The position numbers and the translations under genes were made by a program. The notes beneath the pieces were generated by a model. It had not been told where the DNA came from and searched no databases. It was given only the letters and a program-made list of their open reading frames with translations. A stretch of DNA of 64,000 nt. It comes from GJ-E10 sp035625725. Lineage in GTDB: Bacteria; Pseudomonadota; Gammaproteobacteria; Burkholderiales; Burkholderiaceae_F. Location of the stretch: the NCBI GenBank assembly GCA_035625725.1, contig DASPPB010000006.1, positions 70,682 through 134,681 on the forward strand. Direction: 5' to 3'. Positions 33,421 through 42,515 of the stretch are shown here, one piece after another; position 1 is the stretch's first letter; every line of letters starts with the position of its first letter.

Positions 33421-33540
33421 CTCACGATGCTGAGTCTGTGTCACTTCGAGTCCGAGAGGCCCCTCGTTTTGCTTCGACCTGCGGCCCGCGCCCGGATCTA
33501 GCGCGACCGATGACTCTATAAGTCAGTGTCTGCGTTGCGG

Positions 33541-33900
33541 TCAAGCACCGTTGGAGCGGGCTTTCGTGGGTGAAGGATGTGCGGTTTGCACCGCGATCAT
33601 TCCGTCAGCAAATACGAACGTATCGGCGCCTTCGGCAACGAGGCGACCCCGGGACTTCACCGCCCACTCGATGTACAGGACGTTGCCTTCAAACGTAGCG
33701 ATCGGGACCGACCATTCGGCCTCGGGCAGGGTATCGAGGAACGACTTAAAGAATGCCCGGATCTCGGATTTCCCCCGGAAGATCCGCGGCCCGACGATAA
33801 GTACCGAACGCTCCGTGTAGTCCTCGACAATGGCATCGATGTTTTGCGCATCCATGGCCTCGCCATGATGGCGGAAGATTTCTTGCGCAGTGCGTGCCAT
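33541..33900 (-). CDS. SnoaL-like / NTF2-fold protein
   Basis: 119 residues from ATG 33900 behind gggagaac. The cone-shaped NTF2-like fold is indicated by FRHHGEAMDAQNIDAIVEDY, FRGKSEIRAFFKSFLDTLP and VLYIEWAVKSRGRLVAEGAD, a typical SnoaL_2-type layout. Such proteins act as small-molecule isomerases, hydrolases or binding proteins, and the substrate cannot be predicted. It stands alone downstream of the secreted lipase gene. Confidence 0.8.
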   Translation of the reverse strand: MARTAQEIFRHHGEAMDAQNIDAIVEDYTERSVLIVGPRIFRGKSEIRAFFKSFLDTLPEAEWSVPIATFEGNVLYIEWAVKSRGRLVAEGADTFVFADGMIAVQTAHPSPTKARSNGA

Positions 33901-34206
33901 CGTGCGTTCTCCCGATTCGCTGTGCTTGCCGGTGCCCGCGGGCACGTCTGACCGCGTGACCGCGGTCCATCGCCCGCTGTGCCCCCGGCGCATAGCATGA
34001 TACCGGCCGCCGTCCGATGGATGCGCCATGCCAACAATCGTTCCCGTGAGGTCCCCGGGGGATCCAGAAGGTCGCGGCTCGGCAACAATGGGATTTCGCA
34101 CCGCGAAAACCGTCGATCGGCGATCGCCGTGCGGGCCGATGCGAGGCACTGCTGCCCGCCAGCGGTGACGGGCAGCAGCCGAAAGTTGTTGGTCAAGCGC
34201 CGGTGT
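33901..34206. other. Intergenic region between lipase and SnoaL-like gene
   Basis: 306 bases. It contains the terminator-like hairpin at 34149-34178. The rest, which should hold the promoter of the SnoaL-like gene, shows no clear sigma-70 hexamers. Confidence 0.45.
34149..34178 (-). terminator. Hairpin downstream of the secreted lipase gene
   Basis: Perfect 10-base stem CTGCTGCCCG (34149-34158) with CGGGCAGCAG (34169-34178) and a 10-base loop, 28 bases after the lipase stop. There is no T tract. Confidence 0.55.
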
Positions 34207-35223
34207 TCAATGCTCGCCAGCGTCCTTTTTCAGAAAATTTAGCGCCGCCTGCCAGGCCTGCGGCGAATTCAGAATCCCCAGGTGTGCCGTGCCCAGAATC
34301 GTGTCGTATTGACCCTGGCTCGTAAGATCCAACGACGGCGCCCCCGCTAGCAAGGCGCTATCGGAGAAGTCGTGCGGATTGCCATCCCGATCTTCGGCCG
34401 GCACCGGTGGAAATATGCCGTCTTGCGCTGAGAGATAGACAAAGTCGCCACTTTCGGGTTCCGGGCTAAACACATTGCGAATGACGAGATAGCGGGTAGG
34501 TCCCGGGGTCTCCCCGGCGGCGTTGAGTACCGTCAGCAGTTGGGTGTGATCGGAGCCGTATTCCTCGCATATCGCACTGTTGGGCACGAAACCCCCGTTC
34601 GATGGCAACTGGAAGTAATTGCCCGCCGCCGGCGAGCAGTCGATGATTCCATGATTGGGTCCGTCGATTGCAACGAGCGAGCGCACCAGTGCGTAGGCGT
34701 TGTCCTGCAGCATCCATTCGCGAGCCGCCGTGACGCCGAGGCTATGGGCGACGATGTCGACGCGTTCTGCTCCCGTGTATTCCAGTACCGCGTGCACAAA
34801 CGCGCGGATGATCGGTACGGCGGCCGCGGTGCTGTGGCTGACGCCAGACTTGCGCGGGAGTTCCTCGGCCAGATCACATTGGTCGCCTTGGTAGCCCACG
34901 CCCCAGAGTTCCGAGGGGCGGTAGCCCTGGTTTAGGAAGTACTGAGCCGCATTGTGGATGTAACCGAAAGGATTGCACGGGGTTGGAAACGGCGTGTCGT
35001 TATTGCCGTGCAGAAAAATCACCGGGACGCGTTCGACCCGCCCGCGTGCGCCAAACCCGATGGCAGGCACGCCGAGGTAGTAGTTCTGGATGACCGGAAA
35101 ATCCGACGGAAATGACGTGCCCAACGTCTCGGGCCGCGAGCCGCCCGCGGCTGCGATATCGGTAAAACCCGCAAGACAACAAATGAGAGCGCCGACCAAT
35201 ACTCTGGTTCGCAGTTTTTTCAT
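34207..35223 (-). CDS. Secreted lipase/esterase of the alpha/beta-hydrolase fold (lipase class 2-like)
   Basis: 338 residues from ATG 35223 behind aagggggaaacg. A Sec signal peptide ends near IAAA/GGS. The oxyanion motif VIFLHGNND is at about 68-76 and the nucleophile S161 in AHSLG. The late stretch YDTILGTAHLGILNS supplies the likely catalytic His. Several Cys residues (CNPFGY, GDQCDL, DCSPAAG, AICEEY) could form disulfides in the periplasm or medium. Substrate may be a lipid or polyester; none is proven. Confidence 0.87.
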   Translation of the reverse strand: MKKLRTRVLVGALICCLAGFTDIAAAGGSRPETLGTSFPSDFPVIQNYYLGVPAIGFGARGRVERVPVIFLHGNNDTPFPTPCNPFGYIHNAAQYFLNQGYRPSELWGVGYQGDQCDLAEELPRKSGVSHSTAAAVPIIRAFVHAVLEYTGAERVDIVAHSLGVTAAREWMLQDNAYALVRSLVAIDGPNHGIIDCSPAAGNYFQLPSNGGFVPNSAICEEYGSDHTQLLTVLNAAGETPGPTRYLVIRNVFSPEPESGDFVYLSAQDGIFPPVPAEDRDGNPHDFSDSALLAGAPSLDLTSQGQYDTILGTAHLGILNSPQAWQAALNFLKKDAGEH

Positions 35224-35437
35224 CGTTTCCCCCTTGTACGTGCCAACCGTCCTTCGCCTCGTTCGGTCGGGCGCATTTCGCGGCCGGTGCCCCTTTCGCC
35301 GGTGCACACAGACAACCTACTGGGGAGGTATTGCCGTTTAATGACCGTGCGCGTGTTGCGATGGTGCGCCCGGCCCATTGGGCGACATTGCGCCCCGTCG
35401 CGGTTTCCGGATTGGCCGGGCCGACACCCCGCGACTT

Positions 35438-36511
35438 CTACGACGTCAAGGCCACCGACTTGACCTGAGCCCAGACCTTACTGCCCACTTGCACTTGCAA
35501 CTGCTCGAGCGACCGGTGGGTAACTCGCGCAAGCAATGCCGTTCCGCCCACGTCCAGTCGAACCATGACGTTCGCGGCATTGGCTGCTTGGGCAAGTTCG
35601 ACGATGGTCGCCGGGAAGCGGTTCAAAATGCTGCTGTCGTGGTGCTCCGAGAGCGCGAGGCTCACGTCGCGTGCCTGGATTCGCAGGCGTACGCGCTGTC
35701 CGAGCGCAATTTTCTCGCTCGGGACGTACAACTGCCCCCCAGGAAATTCCAGTCGCAGGAGGTGGTGGCGCGTTTCATGCGCTACGGCTTGCGCCTCGAT
35801 CACGACCCCCGCCTCCTCGTCCTGTGCCGTCGGCAGGTCCACGCGGGCGAGTATTTGCACCAACGGACCGCTGGCAACGACCTCTCCGGCGCGAATCAAG
35901 ACAAGGTAATCCGCCAGTTGCGTCACTTCGTCGACTTGGTGGCTTACGTATAAAACAGGGATCGACAGTTCCTGTTGCAGCCGCTCTAGGAAGGGCAAGA
36001 TTTCGCGCTTGCGCTGCGCATCCAGGGCGGCGAGCGGCTCATCCATCAACAGCAGTCGGGGCCCCGCCAAGACTGCGCGCGCAATTGCCACCCGCTGCCT
36101 TTCTCCGCCTGAAAGGCGGCCCGGCATTCGGTGCAACAGCGGGCCGATGTCGAGGAGCTCGACGGTGCGCTCCCAGGTGATTTTGCGCTGCGCCGCTGGC
36201 GTGCGCACGTAGCCGAACTCCAAGTTGCCGCGCACGTCGAGGTGCTCAAATAAGCTCGGCTCCTGAAAGACGAAGCCAAGCAATCGCCGGAACGTGGGCA
36301 AGAAAATTCTCTGCGCATCGTCCTGCCAGGTCTCTGATTCGATCTGCAGATAACCGCGGGCCCTTGGCTCCAAGCCGGCAATGCAACGCAACAAAGTCGT
36401 CTTGCCGCAACCCGACGGACCAAACAAAGCGGTGACCCCGCGCGCAGGTACCTCCATCCGTGCTCGCAGCACGAAATTGGTAAGCGCCAGGTCGAATTGC
36501 GCGCGGATCAT
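35438..36511 (-). CDS. modC: Molybdate ABC transporter ATPase ModC
   Basis: 357 residues from ATG 36511, one base after the modB stop. Walker A GPSGCGKTT is at 31-39, followed by FVFQEPSLFEHL (Q loop), LSGGERQRVAIARAV and LLLMDEPLAALD. The C-terminal ~70 residues are a Mop/TOBE domain that binds molybdate (VGGTALLARVTHRSLEQLQV). Length and the Mop domain identify ModC and not another ATPase. It energises ModB. Confidence 0.92.
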   Translation of the reverse strand: MIRAQFDLALTNFVLRARMEVPARGVTALFGPSGCGKTTLLRCIAGLEPRARGYLQIESETWQDDAQRIFLPTFRRLLGFVFQEPSLFEHLDVRGNLEFGYVRTPAAQRKITWERTVELLDIGPLLHRMPGRLSGGERQRVAIARAVLAGPRLLLMDEPLAALDAQRKREILPFLERLQQELSIPVLYVSHQVDEVTQLADYLVLIRAGEVVASGPLVQILARVDLPTAQDEEAGVVIEAQAVAHETRHHLLRLEFPGGQLYVPSEKIALGQRVRLRIQARDVSLALSEHHDSSILNRFPATIVELAQAANAANVMVRLDVGGTALLARVTHRSLEQLQVQVGSKVWAQVKSVALTS

Positions 36512-36512
36512 C

Positions 36513-37190
36513 TCAGAACACACGACGTTTCGGGTCGTAGAGGTAGACGACCATTAGTACGACAAAGGAAATGACGAGCAGGCTCCCGGCTAACCAATGG
36601 GCTTGGGTGTATTCGAGCGCTTCGACATGGTTGTAGATCTGAATCGAGAGCACCTGGGTCTCGCCCGGAATGTTTCCGCCGATCATGAGCACGACGCCGA
36701 ATTCGCCCAGCGTGTGCGCGAACCCCAGAATTGCGCCGACCATCAATCCCGGCCGCGCCAACGGCAGAGCAACACTGAAAAATGCATCCAGGGGCCGGGC
36801 ATGAAGACAGGACGCGACCTCGAGCGGTCGCTTGCCACTGGCCTCAAAGGCGTTGCGAATGGGTTGAACCACAAAAGGCATTGAGTAAAGGACAGAAGCG
36901 ACGACCAGCCCGGAAAAATGAAAAGGCAGCAAGCCCAATCCCAGGGCCTGGGTCAGGTGGCCGACCGGGCCGCCGGAACCCATCGCAACAAGCAAATAAA
37001 AGCCCAGAACCGTCGGCGGCAACACGAGCGGCAGCGTAATCAATGCGGACACAGGCCCGCGCCAGCGCGACTTGCTGTTGGCCAGCCACCAGGCGATCGG
37101 GGTGCCAGCCAGCAGCAGCACAGCGGTGACGACAAACGCCAGCGTCAGCGTTAATCGGATCGCGCTCCAGTCCTCCGGGGTGATAACCAT
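36513..37190 (-). CDS. modB: Molybdate ABC transporter permease ModB
   Basis: 225 residues from ATG 37190 (MVITPEDWSAIRLTLTLAFV). There are five or six membrane helices. ITLPLVLPPTVLGFYLLVAM and the ATPase-contact loop EFGVVLMIGGNIPGETQVLS are ModB hallmarks. No modA gene for the periplasmic molybdate-binding protein lies upstream, where it would normally be, so either it is elsewhere or another binding protein is used. Confidence 0.92.
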   Translation of the reverse strand: MVITPEDWSAIRLTLTLAFVVTAVLLLAGTPIAWWLANSKSRWRGPVSALITLPLVLPPTVLGFYLLVAMGSGGPVGHLTQALGLGLLPFHFSGLVVASVLYSMPFVVQPIRNAFEASGKRPLEVASCLHARPLDAFFSVALPLARPGLMVGAILGFAHTLGEFGVVLMIGGNIPGETQVLSIQIYNHVEALEYTQAHWLAGSLLVISFVVLMVVYLYDPKRRVF

Positions 37191-37540
37191 TTTTGGAACG
37201 CGCTTTGAGATCCCTGTTCGAGGCGGGGGGGTGCGCCGCCCAGCGACCCACTTCGTCGCGCGCGCCGCCCCGCATGCCAAGCCGGCGGCATTCTATTATC
37301 TGTACGTGGTTCGCAGGTGGGTCGCGCAACGACTCTCGGAACCGTGCGCCCCCGCGGACACCGCGCCGCCCGTCGCAAGACGGTTGCTGGTGAGCCGCGG
37401 GGTCGTCGCACTCGTTGCGCGCACGTGAACCCCAGTGCTTTGGGTTAACCGGGTGTGCAGTGCCCGGCGCAAGCGCGCCGGGTGGGAACGAAGGCGACGC
37501 AGAAGCTGGGGCGCGCTTGGACTGCCGGGGGAAGCGTCAG
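37191..37540. other. Divergent region between modB and the YyaL-like gene
   Basis: 350 bases. A minus-strand GATAAT near 37298-37303 is a possible -10 for modBC, without a good -35 or a ModE-type operator. A perfect hairpin CCCGGCGC/GCGCCGGG with an AAGC loop (37463-37482) lies in the leader of the plus-strand gene. No modA-like frame is present. Confidence 0.4.
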
Positions 37541-39526
37541 ATGCCAAATCGACTAGCGAAAGAATCCTCTCCCTATCTGCTGCAGCACGCCGATAACCCC
37601 GTCGACTGGTATCCCTGGGGCGAGGCGGCATTTGCGCGCGCGCGCGCCGAGAACAAACCTGTGCACCTGTCGGTCGGATATTTTGCCTGCCATTGGTGCC
37701 ACGTGATGGCGCACGAAAGTTTTGAGAACCCCCAAATCGCGCAGCTGCTCAACGAACACTTTGTGAACATCAAGGTCGATCGCCAGGAGCGACCCGACGT
37801 CGATGATCTGTACCAGCGTGTCGTGCAGATGATGGGGCAGTCAGGCGGTTGGCCGCTGACGGTTTTTCTCACGCCCGATCAGGAGCCGTTCTTCGCGGGC
37901 ACGTACTTTCCGCCCGAGGAGCGCTACGGCCGACCCGGCTTTGGCCGGCTGCTGCAGGGTTTGATCGAAGCCTGGCGCTCACGCCAGGACGAGATTCGGG
38001 AAAACTGCCGGCAGTTTCTGCAGGGCTTTCGGCTCCACGACGAACAGCTCTTTGCCTCCGCCGGCACACCGCCGCCTGATATGCCGGCGCAGGCGGCGCA
38101 GGCCTTTGCGCGCAATACCGATCCGGTAAACGGGGGATTGGGTCGTGCGCCAAAGTTTCCCAACGTAAGCTGCCTCGACTTGATGCTACGTGTCTATGCG
38201 CGCACCCAAGAGCCGCAGCTGCTCGCGGCCGTGGCGTGCACGCTCGACGGCATGGCCAGCGGTGGAATCTACGATCAGCTCGGGGGCGGATTCGCACGCT
38301 ATAGCGTCGATGCGCACTGGACGGTTCCGCATTTCGAGAAAATGCTCTACGACAACGGGCTGCTGGTCAAGCTCTACGCCGATGCCTACCGGCTGACCCG
38401 GCGCGCGTCGTGGCGACGCGTCTTTGAGGACAGCATCGGGTACGTACTGCGGGATCTGCGGCATCCCGAAGGCGGCTTTTATGCGAGCGAGGACGCCGAT
38501 AGCGAGGGCGAGGAAGGGCGCTTCTACGCCTGGAGTCCGCAGGAGCTGCAGCAGGCGCTAGGCCCCGAGGACGGCGCATTCGCGGCCCGGGCCTATGGCG
38601 TCGAAGATCCGGGGAACTTCGAGCACGGCCGCTCGGTATTGCAGCGACGCGTGACCCTCAACGACGAGGAGCAGGCTCGTCTCGACGCAATACGGGCGCG
38701 CCTTTTTGCTGCCCGTGCCGCACGTGTGCGACCAGGTCGCGATGAAAACGTCCTGACGGCATGGAACGCACTCATGATTCAGGGTCTGTGCTCGGCCTAC
38801 CAGGCCGCCGGCAATGCCGAATACCTGGAGGCGGGCCGACAGGCTGCCGACTTTCTGCAGAAGCACCTCTCGATGCCCAAAGCCGGCGTGTACCGGGTTT
38901 GGCGCGATGGCGTTGCCAAGGTCCCGGGATTTCTCGATGACTACGGCTTTCTGGCCAATGCACGGATCGATCTGTATGAGTCGGCGTTTGACAAATGCGA
39001 TCTGGACCGCGCTTTGGATCTGCTCGATTGCGTCCTGGAGCAGTTTTGGGATGGAGATCTGTTTTTCACGAGCCGCAGCACTTCGCCGCTGATCCATCGG
39101 CCGCTGGCGCCGTTTGACAGCGCGTGGCCTTCGGGAACCTCGGAGACCGTGCTGGCGCTTCTGCGAGCCCATGAGCTGTCTGGGCGAAAGAGCTACAAGG
39201 AGTGCGCCGAGCATGTTCTGACGCGCTACCGAGGAGCCGCCGCGGGCAACGCCTTTGGATTTGCCCACCTGCTCGCGGCCCACGATTTTGAGCGCGCGGG
39301 CGCGGCCAGCATCGTCTTTGCGGGCGGCCAGGAGCGGGCCGCCGCGCTCATTGAGGCCGTGCACCGAACGTACCTTCCCTCTCGGGTCCTGAGCTTGTCG
39401 GCGCACAGCCCCCTAGGAGAGGGCCGCGATCCGGTCGACGGGCAAGCCGCGGCATACGTGTGCCGCAATCAAACCTGTTTGCCACCCGTGACGTCGGCGA
39501 CGCAGCTCCTCGAAAACCTCCAATGA
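37541..39526 (+). CDS. yyaL: Thioredoxin-domain protein YyaL / SSP411 family
   Basis: 661 residues from ATG 37541 behind gggggaagc. The N-terminal thioredoxin-like domain (DUF255) contains C50-HW-C53 in YFACHWCHVMAHESF, within a block reading ESSPYLLQHADNPVDWYPWG that is nearly invariant in the family. The remainder is an (alpha/alpha)6 barrel like those of N-acylglucosamine epimerases (GGIYDQLGGGFARYSVDAHW, ENVLTAWNALMIQG). Widely conserved cytoplasmic protein; the biochemical function is not settled. Confidence 0.93.
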   Translation: MPNRLAKESSPYLLQHADNPVDWYPWGEAAFARARAENKPVHLSVGYFACHWCHVMAHESFENPQIAQLLNEHFVNIKVDRQERPDVDDLYQRVVQMMGQSGGWPLTVFLTPDQEPFFAGTYFPPEERYGRPGFGRLLQGLIEAWRSRQDEIRENCRQFLQGFRLHDEQLFASAGTPPPDMPAQAAQAFARNTDPVNGGLGRAPKFPNVSCLDLMLRVYARTQEPQLLAAVACTLDGMASGGIYDQLGGGFARYSVDAHWTVPHFEKMLYDNGLLVKLYADAYRLTRRASWRRVFEDSIGYVLRDLRHPEGGFYASEDADSEGEEGRFYAWSPQELQQALGPEDGAFAARAYGVEDPGNFEHGRSVLQRRVTLNDEEQARLDAIRARLFAARAARVRPGRDENVLTAWNALMIQGLCSAYQAAGNAEYLEAGRQAADFLQKHLSMPKAGVYRVWRDGVAKVPGFLDDYGFLANARIDLYESAFDKCDLDRALDLLDCVLEQFWDGDLFFTSRSTSPLIHRPLAPFDSAWPSGTSETVLALLRAHELSGRKSYKECAEHVLTRYRGAAAGNAFGFAHLLAAHDFERAGAASIVFAGGQERAAALIEAVHRTYLPSRVLSLSAHSPLGEGRDPVDGQAAAYVCRNQTCLPPVTSATQLLENLQ

Positions 39527-39813
39527 ATGCGGTTGCACAGGTCTTTTTCCTTTTGCGCGATCGCGATCGCTGGGGCCACGCATGCCATCGCAAAGCGCAG
39601 GGTTGCCTGTGCATCCTCTGGTGCGGCTGCCTGCGTCCGAGGCGCCGGCCGGCTTCGCATCGACGCACATTGCAGGCGATGGTTGGCGCGCCGCATCGTG
39701 CGCCAGGCCGCCCGAATGCGGCCACGGCCCGCTGCGACGCGATACTTGCGAGAGCGCAGTGCGCGATGTAAGCCGCATTGCGGCCTTCGAATTGCGGGAT
39801 GTTCCGTAGGTCC

Positions 39814-40998
39814 ATGGTCAAGGGAACCGTCGGCGAAGTATTCTGGGCGTTCTTGCACTTGGGGTTCACTTGTTTCGGAGGCCCGATTGCGCATTTTGCG
39901 TATTTTCGCCAGCAGTTTGTCGAGCGGCGCGCCTGGCTTAGCGAGACACAGTTCGGGCATCTGCTGACGCTTTGCCAATTCTTGCCCGGCCCGGGCAGCA
40001 GCAAGCTCGGGTTCACGCTGGGTCTTTTGCGTGCCGGCTGGCCCGGGGCATTGGCCGCTTTCGTTGCCTTCACTGCGCCCTCGGCGCTGCTGCTGTTTGC
40101 TTTTGCTTCGCTGCTGCCCTTGCTCTCGGGTGTCGTCGGCCAGGCCGCGGTGCATGGTCTGAAGCTCGTCGCTCTTTCCGTGGTTGCGTTCGGTCTTGTC
40201 GGTATGGCCCGAGCGCTTTGTCCGGACCTCGAGCGTCGGCTGATCGCGGTTGCCTCCGCCATCATCTTGCTCAGCATCGGGCAGGCTTGGGCCCAGTTGC
40301 TCGTCGTTGGGCTGGGCGCGGCCTGCGGCGCAGTCGTGTGTCGCAAGGTTCGGCCCGCGTTTGCCGGGGACTTCGGTGTGCCTTTTGGAGCAGGCACGGC
40401 TTGGCTGCTGCTCGCGGCCTTTGGGGCTTTGCTGCTATGCCTGCCGCTGGCCGCGCGCACGCACATCGGATTGCTCGTCTACGCCGATGCGTTTTTTCGC
40501 ACGGGCGCCCTGGCCTTTGGCGGGGGCCACGTCGTGTTGCCCTTGCTGCAGGATGCCTTGGTCAAGCCCGGCTGGATTTCCTCCGAAGATTTTCTGGCCG
40601 GCTACGGCGCTGCGCAGGCGGTGCCGGGCCCGATGTTCGCGCTCTCCGCCTATCTTGGTGCGCGGCTTCCCGGCGGCGATGGCGGTCTGCTGGGCGCGGC
40701 CGTGGCACTCGTCGCGACCTTTCTTCCCGGTTTCTTGCTGGCTGCCGGCATATTGCCGCTCTGGGGGGCGTTGGCCTTGCATCCGGTGGCGGCGCGCGCC
40801 ATCGCGGGCGTGTGTGCCGCGGTCGTGGGGATGCTGGCCGCGGCGCTTTACGATCCGCTGTGGGTCAGTGCGGTACGCGCCCCGAGCGACGTCGTCATCG
40901 CTGCCCTGGGGGTCCTGGTCCTGGCTCGCTGGCGTACGTCGGCGCTGCTCGTCGTGCTTTTGTCCGTCACCCTGAGCGTTGCCGTCGCGTTGACGTAG
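39814..40998 (+). CDS. chrA: Chromate transporter ChrA
   Basis: 394 residues from ATG 39814; upstream in-frame starts at 39799 and 39778 are possible. Two homologous CHR domains are visible. The first has CFGGPIAHFAYFRQQFVERR and QFLPGPGSSKLGFTLG, the second ALAFGGGHVVLPLLQD and QAVPGPMFALSAYLGA. About ten membrane helices. The protein exports chromate by a proton antiport mechanism. No chrB regulator accompanies it. Confidence 0.92.
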   Translation: MVKGTVGEVFWAFLHLGFTCFGGPIAHFAYFRQQFVERRAWLSETQFGHLLTLCQFLPGPGSSKLGFTLGLLRAGWPGALAAFVAFTAPSALLLFAFASLLPLLSGVVGQAAVHGLKLVALSVVAFGLVGMARALCPDLERRLIAVASAIILLSIGQAWAQLLVVGLGAACGAVVCRKVRPAFAGDFGVPFGAGTAWLLLAAFGALLLCLPLAARTHIGLLVYADAFFRTGALAFGGGHVVLPLLQDALVKPGWISSEDFLAGYGAAQAVPGPMFALSAYLGARLPGGDGGLLGAAVALVATFLPGFLLAAGILPLWGALALHPVAARAIAGVCAAVVGMLAAALYDPLWVSAVRAPSDVVIAALGVLVLARWRTSALLVVLLSVTLSVAVALT

Positions 40999-41048
40999 GC
41001 GTTGCGAGAGCGAAAACGTACCGAGCGCCCCGTACGCGGCTCCCGCCG

Positions 41049-42515
41049 TCAGTCCACCTTGCCTTGCCAGATCTGCTGCATCGCATCGACGAAACGCGCT
41101 CCGATGCGATCGGCCGCGCTACAGTGGTGGTTGCGTGTGACCCAGCGCCCCGCGACCAACGTATCGCGAAACGGACGGATCGGACTGCTGAAAACCAGCG
41201 CGTCCAATGTGTACGAGGCGGGTACGCCAAGCAGTGCGGGTGTGTTCGTATCCACGACCAACAAATCGGCGCGCGCCCCGACTTGCAATCCCCAGCGCGC
41301 AAAGCCCGCGGCCTGCGCGCCGCCTTCGAGAGCGCGTGACCACAGACGCTCGGCCGTCGACGGCTGCTGCTGCTGCGGGGCCGCAGCCACGCAGCGCACA
41401 CGCTTGGTGAGCCGCTGCGCGTACTCGAGCAGGCGCAGCTCCTCCATGGCCGATCGCGTGACCTGACTGTCGGAGCCGACCGACAGCGGCACGCCTTGCT
41501 TTAGCCATCCGGTCAAATCGGTGACCCCGTCGGCCAGGTTGGCCTCCGTGCTGGGACAAAGTACGACGCCGGCACCGCTTCGCGCAATGGCCTCGATTTC
41601 GCCAGGAGAGCTGTGGGTTGCGTGCACCAGTTGCCAGCGGCGGTCGAGCGCGGTGTGCCGGCACAGCCACTCGATGGGTCGCAGCCCTGTTGCAGACAGG
41701 CAATCGTCGACTTCCTGGAATTGCTCTGCGACGTGAATGTGAATGGGTGCGTCATCGCCTTGGGCAAGCAGCCGATTGAGCCCCGCGGGTGTCGCCGTGC
41801 GCAGCGAATGCACTGCGAGACCGACGTTCAGGGGCGATGGCTTGGCCGCTGCTTGGGCGTCGTACAGCGGCGAAGCGCGCAGCGCATCGCGCATCGCCAC
41901 GACCGCGTCCGCATCGGCGCGAAAGCGTCGCTGGTCCTCGCGCAGCGAGGGCTGGGAGAAGCCCGCGCGCTCATAGAGCGCCGGCAACAGTGTCAGACCA
42001 ATGCCGACCTCGTGCGCCGCCTCGACAATGCCTCGAGCCATGCGCACCCGGTCCTCCGTGTAATCGCGGCCGTCCGTGTCGTTGTGCAGATAGTGAAATT
42101 CGCAGACCTGCGTATAGCCGCCGCGCACCATTTCGAGAAACAGTTGGGCCGCGATCGCACGCTGCTGTTGCGGATCAATGCGCAAGGCCACCTGATACAT
42201 GCGCTCGCGCCAAGTCCAGAAATCGTCTTCTTCCAGGCCGCGGCGCTCGGCCATGGCTGCGAAGGCGCGCTGAAAGCAATGGCTGTGGGCATTGACAAGC
42301 CCCGGGAGCGCTGGACCACCCAGAACAACGGCCTGTGGCGCGGCGTCAGCGCCAATTTGAATTTCGGCCCAGTTGCCGTCGGCGCCGACGCGCAGAAGCA
42401 CAGCGTCTTGCCACTTGCCTCCTATCCACGCCCGCGGCGCCCAAAGCAGCTCGGGGGGCTCGTGCGGCGCCTCGTTGCCCATTTGCTTCGAGCCGGTCAA
42501 CGGGAGCTCAGCCAT
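41049..42515 (-). CDS. hutF: Formimidoylglutamate deiminase
   Basis: 488 residues from ATG 42515, overlapping the end of hutG by eight bases; a start at 42482 would give 477. Amidohydrolase fold with the metal motif VNAHSHCFQRAFAAMAER, then CEFHYLHNDTDGRDY, HIHVAEQFQEVDD and VGSDSQVTRSAMEELRLLEY. It converts N-formimino-glutamate to N-formyl-glutamate and ammonia in the five-step histidine pathway. It forms an operon with hutG and hutI. Confidence 0.94.
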   Translation of the reverse strand: MAELPLTGSKQMGNEAPHEPPELLWAPRAWIGGKWQDAVLLRVGADGNWAEIQIGADAAPQAVVLGGPALPGLVNAHSHCFQRAFAAMAERRGLEEDDFWTWRERMYQVALRIDPQQQRAIAAQLFLEMVRGGYTQVCEFHYLHNDTDGRDYTEDRVRMARGIVEAAHEVGIGLTLLPALYERAGFSQPSLREDQRRFRADADAVVAMRDALRASPLYDAQAAAKPSPLNVGLAVHSLRTATPAGLNRLLAQGDDAPIHIHVAEQFQEVDDCLSATGLRPIEWLCRHTALDRRWQLVHATHSSPGEIEAIARSGAGVVLCPSTEANLADGVTDLTGWLKQGVPLSVGSDSQVTRSAMEELRLLEYAQRLTKRVRCVAAAPQQQQPSTAERLWSRALEGGAQAAGFARWGLQVGARADLLVVDTNTPALLGVPASYTLDALVFSSPIRPFRDTLVAGRWVTRNHHCSAADRIGARFVDAMQQIWQGKVD

